Origin: Acanthosepion lycidas
Taxonomy: Eukaryota > Mollusca > Cephalopoda > Sepiida > Sepiidae
Assembly: GCA_963932145.1 (NCBI GenBank)
Contig: OZ010574.1
Span: 80,658,398-80,722,397 of the forward strand
Length of the DNA: 64,000 nucleotides
Reading direction: 5' to 3'
The notes below the pieces were generated by a model. That model saw only the letters and a program-made list of their open reading frames with translations. It did no database searches and was not told the origin of the DNA. The position numbers were made by a program, and so were the translations under genes. This document shows, piece by piece, positions 32,559 to 41,908 of the stretch; positions within the stretch are counted from its first letter, which is position 1, and each line of letters starts with the position of its first letter.

Positions 32559-34147
32559 TAGCGTCCAAAACTAAGGGACAACATTTTAAAACCTAATATT
32601 TGTTACAAATAACAACTGTGAAAAGCTGAAATTTTGACAACTGGTAGTCGTTATCATCCATAATAACATACTAAAATTTGAATCATTTGCAAAGGATAGA
32701 AAAAGAATTATAGCAATTATTTATTTATTTTCAAAATAGGATCGTCCAAAAGTAAGGGACAAAATTGAGAAAAACAATGTAAACAGTATGCTATATTCAA
32801 ATTTTTTGATTTTCTCTAAAGAATAAGTCTTACTTAGTCATTTGTAAACGTTGCATCAGCCGGCACCATGGCGAAACGCCAAAAACTTGATTACTCTGTG
32901 AGACAAGCTATTGTGAAGCTACACAAGGAAAAGCACACCATTAGAGAGATTTCAGAGAAAGTGTAACGTTCCAAGAGTGTTGTAGACAGGGTTGTTAAAT
33001 CCTACAATGATACTGGCAAAATAGTTAGTGCTTTTAAAACCGGCAGACCCCGCAAAACTTCGGCAAGAGAAGACCGAATAATGCAGCGTATGTCATTAAA
33101 GGACCGTTTTAAGTCTTGCACAGAAACTAAAAGGGTTATGAATAGTACCTCATGTGTTAATGTGTCAAGACAGACTGTTTCTAGACGACTGCAAGAAATA
33201 GGGCTGTTTAATGGAACCCCAGGGAAGAAACCACTTCTTAGTTCGAAGAATAAGAAGAAGAGATTAGAGTTTGCAAACAGGTATGTAATTTGGACATGAA
33301 AATTGGGCAAAAGTATTTTTCAGTGATGAAAGCAAGTTTAATTTATTTGGAAATGATGGAAAAAACAATGTAAAGAGACGTATTGGTGAAAGATTAACTG
33401 CAAAGTGTACTAAGAAAATTGTCAAGTTTGGGGGCGGAAGCGTCATGGTATTTGGAATGTTTTCTAGCCAAGGTACAACGCCTCTTGTCCGGTTACAAAC
33501 TCGTGTAAACGCGCAGATCTATAAAAACATTGTTCAAGATCATGTTGTACCAATCATACAGAATTCAGGTTTCGATAGGGCTACCTTTATGCAAGATAAT
33601 GCCCCATGTCACAAGGCAAAGGTGGTAATGAGTTACCTTAGCGAGCAAGATTTGGAAATAATGGATTGGCCACCGCAAAGTCCTGACTTAAATCCAATAG
33701 AAAATCTTTGGAAGACCTTAGGAGTGAAAGTTATGGAAAGAAATCCCACTAACACGGAGGATTTGTGGGTGAAGCTTCAAGAAGAATGGTCTAAAATTAG
33801 TATCGAGGATTGTCAAGAACTGATTCGTTCTTGTAGTCGAAGATGTGCAGCTGTCATTGAGAGCAAGGGCTCATTTACTAAATATTGATTGTACATGTAT
33901 TTTTATTGTTTTTTTGACGTTTACATTGTTTTTCTCAATTTTGTCCCTTACTTTTGGACGTTCCAAATTTGAAAATAAATAAATAATTGTTATAATTCTT
34001 TTTCTATCCTTTGCAAATGATTCAAATTTTAGTATGTTATTATGGATGATAACGACTACCAGTTGTCAAAATTTCAGCTTTTCACAGTTGTTATTTCTAA
34101 CAAATATTAGGTTTCAAAGTTTTGTCCGTTAGTTTTGGACGTTACTG
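32556..34147 (+). mobile_element. Nearly full-length Tc1 element with 229-bp TIRs
   Basis: The 1,592-bp element lies between TA dinucleotides (32,554-32,555 and 34,148-34,149). The inverted repeats at 32,556-32,784 and 33,919-34,147 are each 229 bp. Each contains two direct repeats of CGTCCAAAA(C/G)TAAGGGAC: outer at about 32,562 and 34,121-34,141, inner at 32,743-32,763 and 33,939-33,960. This is the IR/DR layout of Sleeping Beauty-type Tc1 elements, in which the direct repeats bind transposase. The ends are well preserved, so insertion is moderately recent, but the transposase gene is broken. Confidence 0.95.
32868..33888 (+). pseudogene. Tc1 transposase, DD34E, broken
   Basis: The frame starts MAKRQKLDYSVRQAIVKLHK at 32,868 and spans about 340 codons, the usual Tc1 length. 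In order come the paired-type helix-turn-helix (REISEKV...RSKSVVDRVV), a GRPRKT AT-hook-like linker (about 33,042), and a second helix-turn-helix (NVSRQTVSRRLQEIGL). The DDE domain follows: VFFSDESKFNLF (first Asp at 33,325), TFMQDNAPCHKAKV and SPDLNPIENLW, with 34 residues between the second Asp and the Glu. One in-frame TAA (32,964) and one frameshift (about 33,296-33,300) disrupt it. All three catalytic residues persist in the sequence, so decay is recent. Confidence 0.93.
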
Positions 34148-34149
34148 TA

Positions 34150-35580
34150 TATACATGTTGTTTATATGATATACAACCACAATAGAGTTACGTGCCATAA
34201 TTGTAACCAAAGAGCTTAGATGGCAACACGTAATACATAAAAACAATAATTACAATAATGCGAACGGTACAAAGGAAAGCATTGTCAGACGTCAAGATGT
34301 CAAATACTTAATGAAATTGTCTATAATTCTGCAATATGCATTCTATCTATTTACATTCTCGGAATATGATGACTTGATGGTCAAACAACACCAAAGATTT
34401 TTAAAATAACAAAATTAATGCCACGCTACGTGACAACACAGATGTTCAAAACTGAAAAAATGTATTATTCCAAAGATGCAAACTGCAACACTGAGTTCAA
34501 AAGAAATTCTTGATAATAACTGAAGCCAGTCGAAAACGCGGAAGCTTAACAAGAACTAACACGAACTGGAGAAAATTCCTTTTCATTTTCCAAGATAAGG
34601 AAATTAGTTTATCAACAAGATAAACTTATTTTTAAAAAATGATATAATTTGTTTGTTATCTTTAACAAATCCTGTTTAAATCATTAACTACTGTCAATGA
34701 AGACCCACTACACACATGGTGCCTTTTCAAACAAATATGACTATCACTGACAAGTTTGAAAATGTCTTTTGTTTTCGTGAGAATAATGGCTTTGCAATGG
34801 TTATTTCATAAGGTTATTTCATAAGTGGTAAATTAAGTTATTTTGTACAGGGTCTGGCCTGATTTACAAAGTCTGTTCAGTTTACACATGAGTTTTTATA
34901 TTGACGGGTGAGACCAGAACGGTGTCTACAGGTTTTCTGACATATACAGCGTAGTACTGATCATTTGTGAAAGGTCTACCATTATGAAGCCTTCATTGGA
35001 GAGACATGTTGCCATATAGATCACCGTTTCCCAAACAGTGTGAACTATATGGCAGGCTACAAGAGAGTCCTAAGCAGTCCTTGGTCGAGTGCTATAGTGT
35101 ATCTCACTGTATTGTTTGAGTATTCTGCTGTCAACAACGAAAATGACTTGGCCTTCACAGTGAATCTAGTGGAATGTGCGCTCCGATGCTGATTGCATTG
35201 GCCTTTTCGAGGGCCACAGTGTCTGGCGCGTGAAACATGAATAGCAAGAATTGATATCAAAGATCGTTGGTGATATATCTCCATAGCGTATAAGTGACTT
35301 CATAATACGCAACAATGCATATATACAGCTTATTTGGTTGTATAATACCTTTACAGGATCCTTCCACAACACTTTTTTCACACAATCCTTCTTTTGCTAT
35401 TCCTTCTGCTCTGAGCAAAGTGATTTTAGTGACCTTGTTAATTTGACCTTCCCTACATTTGGGAGATCCAGCTCTTTGTTCTTGGTCCGATAAAATCTTT
35501 TTAAATGCTTAAAGCACATATATGGATTGGTATCTGCAAACTACATGACCGAACTAGCGTAATCGTTTCTTCTTCACTGT
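34150..35580. other. Unassigned sequence
   Basis: 1.4 kb of moderately AT-rich DNA without recognisable domains, repeat ends or microsatellites of note. Short reverse frames at 35,057-35,381 have no assignable similarity. Confidence 0.4.
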
Positions 35581-35582
35581 TA

Positions 35583-35684
35583 TTAGGTTGGTGCAAAAAT
35601 AATGACGTAATAATGTCGTTTTTTTGACGTATTTTTAACGTCAAAAAACGACATTATTACGTCATTATTTTTGCACCAACCTAA
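35583..35684. mobile_element. Mariner-type palindromic MITE, copy 3
   Basis: 102 bp, TA at 35,581-35,582 and 35,685-35,686, with the same TTAGGTTGGTGCAAAAATAA arms as copies 1 and 2. The TGACGTA...ACGTCA spacer matches copy 2. Confidence 0.93.
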
Positions 35685-35799
35685 TAAAATAAGTTCTTTT
35701 GTAATATTGCTCAAACATCTCAAAAACAACAAATGGAAAATTTTTCTTCTTTTAGTTTCCACTTTTGATCTTCTTTTAGACGCCAAGATTAAATCATCT

Positions 35800-38560
35800 A
35801 CTTTGTGACAAGAAGAGTCAATGTTCTTTCAGGATCCACGTTTCAATCTTCTTTTGGGCTCCACATTTCACTTTTATAATTTTAGCCTCTAAGTTTCACA
35901 TTCCAATCGCCTTTTAGGTTGCACAGTTAACTTTTAGATTTCCCACTTTTCAATCTTTTTTGTCCCTTAGGTTCTATATTCTTCTTTTGGGCTTGACATT
36001 TCAGTCTTTCTCTTAATAGTCAATCTTCTTTTCATCACCATGTTTAAATTGTCTCCTTTTAGGTTCCATATACCAATCTTCCTTTTTTTGGTCTCTTTTC
36101 GTCTTCTTTAAGGCACCATGTTTCAATCTTCTTTTAGTTTCAACATTTAAATCTTATTTTTTTAGGAAGTATGTTTAAATCTTCCATGTTTCCATTTAAT
36201 TTAAGACACAACATTTCAAACTTCTTTTAAGATTTACGTTTTAATCATCTTCTTTTCGTCTCCATGTTTCCATCTAATTTTAGACGCCACATTTCAAGCT
36301 TCTCCTTTTAGGTTTTACGTTTTAATCTTCTTTTTTTCGTCCCCATGTTTCAATATTTTCGTTTTCACATTTCAATCTCCATGTTTAATTTGTATTCATT
36401 TAGTCTCAACGTTTCTATCCTCTTCATTTAGGCTCCACATTTCAATCTTTTCTTTTGGGCTTCACATTTCAATCTGTTTTTAGTCTCCACATTTCAATTT
36501 TCTTCATCGTTTAGTCTCCATGTTCCAATCTTTTCTTTAAGCCTAACATTTCAATTATCTTCTTTTGGAATCCACGTGCCAATCTTCTTTTATTTAGGCA
36601 TAACGTTTCAATCTTCTTTTAAGTTACACGTTTCAATCATTTCTTTCGGACTCAACATTTCAATATTCTTCTTTTGGGTGCTACATTTCAGTCTTCTTTC
36701 CTAAGTTCCATATTTCAATTTTCTTGTTCTAGTTTCCACGTTTAAAGATTTTTATTTAATCTCAACGTTTCAACCTTCTTCTTTGAGGTTTCACGTGTTA
36801 ATATTCTTCTTTTAGGTCCCACTTTTGAGTCCTCTTTTTCTAGGTTCTACGTTTCAGTCTTCTTATAATCTCCACGTTTCAATCTTTTTCAATTAGAAGA
36901 TGCAATATCCATCTTTTGGCTTCGCGTATTAATCTTTTTTGAGGTTCTACGTTTCAATCTTTTAGGTTCCACATTTCAATATTCTTGAGGCTCCATATTT
37001 CAATTTTCTTGTTATAGTCTCTACGTTTATATCTCCACGTTTCAATCATCTTCTTTTAAGATCCACGTCTTAATATTCTTATCCTAGGCTCCACTTTTCA
37101 ATCTTCTTTTTTTAGGTTCCATGTTCCATTTTTTTCTTTTAATCCCTACGTCTCAATATTCTTTATCCAGGCTCCAAGTTTCACTCTTCTTCGTTTAGGC
37201 TCCACTTTTCTATCCTTTATGCTCCACATTTAAATTTTCCTTTTTTACACTGTACGCTTTCAATCTCCTTCATTTAGGCTCAACGTTTCAATCATTCTTT
37301 TCGGCTCCACGTTTCAATCTTCTTCTTTTCCACTCGACGTTTCAATCTTCTTTTTCAGTTCCAGGTTTCAATCTTCTTTTCGGCTACACGTTTTCAACTT
37401 CTTACTGGATACCCGTTTCAATCTTCTTATTTTAGACTCCACGTTTTCAATATTCCTCAAATGGGCTCCACGTTTCAATCTCTTTTTTTTTGTTCCACGT
37501 TTCAATATTTTTTCATTTAGTCTCAGCGTTTCAATCTTCTTTATTTGGGCTCCATATTGCATTTTGTGCATCACGTCTCTATATTCTTCTTGTCTCCACA
37601 TTTCTATTTTCATTTAGGCTCCACATTTCATTCTACTTCTTTCCGGTTCAACATTTCAATCCCCGTTTCAATCTTGTTTGCGTATCTACGGTTCAGCGTT
37701 CAGGCTCAACATGTCAGTCTTCTTCATTTTTGATCCACGTTTCAACCTTCTTTTTGGCTCCGGGTTTCAATGTTGTTCTTTCACTTTCAATGTTTTAATC
37801 TCCTTTTAGACTCCACATTTTCAATCTGCTTCATTTGGACGAAACGTTTCGATTTTATTTTTCGTCTCCACGTTTCAGTCTTCATCTTTTCGTCTCCACG
37901 TTTCAAGCATCTTTGTAGCCGTACGTTTGAATCATCTTTTTGGTGCCACGTCTCAATCTTCTTCATTAAGCTACACGTTTCAAACTTCTTTTTAGATTTA
38001 CATTTCAATCTTATTTTAAGTATTCACGTTTCAATCTTCTTTTAGTTTCCACGTTTCAATCATCTTTCTGGCTTCCCGTTTCAAACTCCGTTATGGCTCT
38101 ATGTTTCAATCTTCTTTTTTCAGCCTTCTTTTTCGCTCCATGTTTCAATCTTCTTTTAATCTCCACATTTCAAACATCTTTTTGGCTCTAATTTTCAATC
38201 TTCTTCAATTTGGGTCCATGTTTTCAATTTTCTTATTGTGTGCTCCACATTTCTTTATTCTTCTCGTAGGCTTCACATTTCTATTTTCTTTTAGGCTCCA
38301 CATTTCAATCTTCTTCTTTCAGTCTTCACGTTTCAAACATATTCTTTTAGTCTCCACATTTGAATCTTCTATTAGGCTGCGCATTTCAATCTTCTTTTTG
38401 GCTCCATTTTTCACTCTTCTTTCAATTTTCACGTTTCAATCTTCTTTTAAATGTTTCAATTTTCATATTTTAGGTTCCACTTTTCAATCTTCTTTTCGAC
38501 TCCACTTTTCGTCTTCTTTTAGTCTTCACGCTTCAAGGAAGATTTTTGGCCTTTGTAATT
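35800..38560. repeat. Diverged pyrimidine-rich minisatellite, 2.8 kb
   Basis: Repetition of CACGTTTCAATCTTCTTTTA plus GGCTC or GTCTC, unit about 25-32 bp with many substitutions and small length changes. The unit keeps TTTCAATCTTCTT as its most stable part. Long open frames in it (for example 37,490-38,769 forward and 37,368-38,008 reverse) are Ser/Phe- or Lys/Glu-rich repeat translations, not genes. Its purine-rich strand is opposite to that of the array at 1-4310, and the units are unrelated. Confidence 0.92.
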
Positions 38561-38940
38561 TGGTCTTTTCAACGTTTGTCAGGTCTCCCTATTTATCCTG
38601 GAGTGATAAATCTTTTTTACATAACTGGATCGGTCTCTTCAAACGACATGTGATTTTACTAGTTATACCTGGTTCATCTCTAACAGTGTCTGTTTTGGTT
38701 CGACAATTGCATGTTACAACAACCATCGCTCTAAGGCAAACATTCTCAAAGGCAACACGTTTTCTATAAGCTTCTTTTTGGCCTGCCGTTTCTCCAGTGC
38801 ATATTGCAATAGAAATAATTAATCTTTGATAGATTTTGGTATATTTTTCTATTCGATATCTTCTCTTTTAGTACACTAAATGCTGATTATTCTAAAGCTA
38901 TTCGTCAGTTTACATTGCTGATATTCCGGTGACTACTCTA

Positions 38941-38942
<2 letters not shown>
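38561..38942. other. Unassigned sequence
   Basis: Non-repetitive DNA between the minisatellite and the microsatellite. No domain was identified. Confidence 0.4.

Positions 38943-39034
<92 letters not shown>
38943..39034. repeat. (CA)n-(TA)n-(GA)n compound microsatellite
   Basis: Three dinucleotide blocks follow one another: CA to about 38,976, TA to 39,012, GA to 39,034. Confidence 0.96.
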
Positions 39035-39035
<1 letters not shown>

Positions 39036-39198
39036 AAGTGCGTGTGTCGGTGCGCTTTTATAATGTTCTTTTTCTTTCTTTTTTGTAGGTGGGCTAAGAA
39101 AGGGTAGAAACATTTCGTAATTATTATCTATTGATGATTGTCTAATTAAAAACTGCGAACATCATAATTACAATCAGCAATTTGCCTATCAAATCTAA

Positions 39199-39300
39199 AC
39201 TTCAATCCTTCCTTTCTTTTGGGCTCCAAGTTGCAATATTCATCTTTTGGCTTCGCGTATTAATTTTTTTTGAGGTTCTACGTTTCAATCTTTTCTTTTG
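39199..39300. repeat. Displaced piece of the 36-38 kb minisatellite
   Basis: About 70 bp (TTGCAATATTCATCTTTTGG through GAGGTTCTACGTTTCAATCT) nearly repeats 36,896-36,960 inside the main array. It lies 640 bp beyond the array's end, so it was copied out or cut off by later sequence. Confidence 0.82.
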
Positions 39301-39539
39301 TTTATCTGATGTAGTATAAATGTTTCCCTTTCCAGTACAAGTATGTGTCGTTGGTCATAAACCGATCATAAACAACAAACAGTACACAGATTACAAACCA
39401 CTTAAGTGATCTCATTGATATAAAAAAAAACATTTAAACACCCACAAAAAAACTACATGCCTCCATTAGAAACATTCTTGTTGATAATACTATCATTCTA
39501 AAGAAATCTAATATCCGACGTCTTATTATAATTATGGAG

Positions 39540-39840
39540 GCTATTTATTTAAAATAATCACTTCCCCACCGCCATAAGGTTGCCTCTCTGCGTCTTTTCT
39601 ATAAATACTTTCATGGTAATTGGTCAGATGAGCTCGTCGCTATGATTCCTAAAAGTTTTGAATTTAAACGCAGTACTAGACGAAATCTCATCAATTTACA
39701 TTTGAGCTGGCTAGATGTAACAGTAAATTCTATGCTAACAGTTTCTTTTCTCGCACTTCTCGCTTGTGGAACTCCCTTCCTCTCCATGCTTTCCAGCCAA
39801 CTTTAATTTTCAAAAAATTCAATGCAATGTCAATTGCTAT
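39540..39840 (+). mobile_element. CR1/jockey-type LINE, C-terminal fragment
   Basis: Forward frames read HKVASLRLFYKYFHGNWSDE-like, LVAMIPKSFEFKRSTRRNLI and FLALLACGTPFLSMLSSQL-like strings: the RRVASL.LFYKYFHG...DEL...LWNSLP tail of this LINE group. Frames are broken and the 5' part is absent. Confidence 0.72.
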
Positions 39841-40000
39841 CTATTGTCCTCCTGATTACTCTTTCCTCTTTCTACTCATAATTAATGTTTCTCTTCCTAA
39901 TTGTTCCAGAGTTTCGAACATATCATGGTGACTTTCATATTAATGGATCAATTATATCTATAAGGAATCGACTCAGAGGGTGCCAGCTAACAATTAGCCT

Positions 40001-40200
40001 NNNNNNNNNNNNNNNNNNNNNNNNNNNNNNNNNNNNNNNNNNNNNNNNNNNNNNNNNNNNNNNNNNNNNNNNNNNNNNNNNNNNNNNNNNNNNNNNNNNN
40101 NNNNNNNNNNNNNNNNNNNNNNNNNNNNNNNNNNNNNNNNNNNNNNNNNNNNNNNNNNNNNNNNNNNNNNNNNNNNNNNNNNNNNNNNNNNNNNNNNNNN
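40001..40200. other. Assembly gap, 200 N
   Basis: Exactly 200 undefined bases. The true size of the missing sequence is unknown. Reading frames that cross it are meaningless. Confidence 1.
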
Positions 40201-40640
40201 GAGCGGTATTTCTGGTTATAGTGAGCCAGGACGTGGTGAGTCTGTTCCCCAAGGTACACACAGAGGAGGTACTATCGGTAGTCAGTGGTACACTAGCCTC
40301 AGACTCATCCCAAGGAGAACGTAACAGTTTAAAATAGATAACCTGATGGAGATGCTGACTTTCTATACGCAATTAGAACACAAATCGCATTAGAGTCAAC
40401 ATCACTAAAGCCAACTGTATGGCTGAAACGCATAGATGATACCGCCATACACTCTGGCCACACCAAGAAGGAGTTCAGCTACCACTAGACCATCTAAAGT
40501 CAATAAGATCATCGAGACAGTTCACAATGGAGAGAAAACAAGCTTGCCCTGGCTTGATGCGGTACAGAATGAGCCATCCAGTGAGCCTGTCTGCACAGGC
40601 AAGATATGTGAAGAATCCTGTTCGCAGCGCCATGTAGAAT
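40201..40640 (+). mobile_element. Penelope-like reverse transcriptase remnant
   Basis: Forward frames after the gap give SQDVVSLFPKVHTEEVLSVV (RT motif A region, DVxxLF..), LASDSSQGER, DNLMEMLTF, LKPTVWLKRIDDTAIHSGHT (motif C, here IDD for the usual VDD) and pieces of the following IRSSRQFTMERK and TSLPWLDAVQN segment. The order matches Penelope-like RTs, but the stretch between motifs A and C is shortened and frames shift, so it is dead. The start may lie within the gap. 40,640-40,850 is unassigned and runs up to the LINE array. Confidence 0.72.
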
Positions 40641-40850
40641 ATTGATTAGCTTGCCAGTGGTTTAACACACAAGGAGGCAAGTGTAGCCAAAGCTAAAAAC
40701 TGACTCGAGTCATTTATAAAGAAATATATGGGTGAATAAAAACCACTCATGTAAATGTATTGGGCAGCTCCATTCTAGCAAAATGGACCAACCTAACTGG
40801 TGTATTAGGCACTCTCCTATAAAATGAGGTAAAATCAGCTGGCTTGCTTG

Positions 40851-41908
40851 ACAAGGAAACAGAAGGTTTTTTCTTCTTTTTTCTTGTCCGACCGTGTTAG
40901 ACATATTTCTGTCTGTCACTGGATTATTTACCTTGTACCTTTTGACTGCCTAAATTTAGTTAAGTTTTTGATTTATTTTACCGTTTTTTTTAACGTTATT
41001 TTTTGACTTTTTGTTAAATTTTTCAGTTTTCTAAACGTTCCTTTTTCTTGACATTTTTGTTTAAATTTTTGATTTTTTCCGTTTCAGTTCCATACCCTCT
41101 TTTATTTACAGTTACTGCTTTTTTTTTGCTTTTATTTATTCCTTTTTTATTTAACGTTTTCATTTTCTTGTACGTTTTATTTTTCATTTTTTAAATCTAT
41201 TTTCTTTCCGTGCCCTCACCCCGGAGTTTATCTGTTTATTTTTCGTTTTTACGTTTCTCGTTCGACCTTTTTTTTCTTTGTTTATTTATTACGTGTTAAT
41301 TAGTTCTGTGTTTTTCTTTTAAATATCCGTTATAGTTTTGCGTTTTATTGGTTAAATACGTGTGTATAATATTTGTTTGTAAATTTTGTGTTTAATTTCT
41401 GTGTTTTTATTTACTTATTTAACGTTTTTGTTTTTGGGTTGACCGTTTTTTATCGGCAGCCATATTGTAAATTGTCACGTTTTTAGTTTCGTATTTTATT
41501 TTGTATAGCGTTTTATTTTTACGTTTATAATTTTTCTTTTTATTGTGTAATTTGTTGCTTTCTTGTCTGTAGTTCCTTTTTTGTTCTTTCTTTGTTTTTT
41601 TGTGAACTTTGTTGACGTTTTCTCGTCTGTCTTACGTCTATTTGTTTTGCTTTTTTGTTTAATTGTTTAAATTTGTTAGGCGGAATTTCTTTTCGTCTTT
41701 TTTACTTTTTTTATACGTCCTTTTGTTCCTTTTTGTTTCTTTGTCTATTTAAGTTGTTGTTTCGCTGATAAACGAAACTTTATTTACTTTTTACCCTCCC
41801 CTTTTTTTTTTTTTTTTTTTTTTTTCCTCCCTCCCCCCTCCCCCGTGAACTTTAAACTTCCTTTTCGCCTATGGGTCACATTTATTACCCCTCACCCTAC
41901 TTGTAAAA
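40851..41908 (+). promoter_or_regulatory. T-rich 5' UTR / presumed internal promoter, unit 1
   Basis: 1,058 bp, mostly T with scattered ACG words (TTTTACGTTT, TTAACGTTTT). A small hairpin GTTTCG-CTGATAAA-CGAAAC lies at 41,759-41,778, then a T-run near 41,805-41,825 and a C-rich patch just before ORF1. LINEs of this type carry their own promoter at the 5' end, but I see no diagnostic box. A stop codon precedes the ORF1 ATG, so translation does not extend into the UTR. Confidence 0.6.

Noticed and set aside
38101-38769. 222-residue forward frame
   Set aside because: It is mostly minisatellite translation (FQSS.., ISIFF..), ending in non-repetitive DNA without a recognisable domain.
39885-40372. 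Reading frames of 145-150 residues crossing the N gap
   Set aside because: They are open only because undefined bases contain no stops; only the right-hand 40-odd residues have real (Penelope RT) meaning.
40820-40851. Site-specific self-insertion (each unit targeting the previous unit's end)
   Set aside because: The left flank of unit 1 does not resemble the unit 3' end, and the mosaic pattern is out of phase with unit borders; unequal exchange explains the array better.
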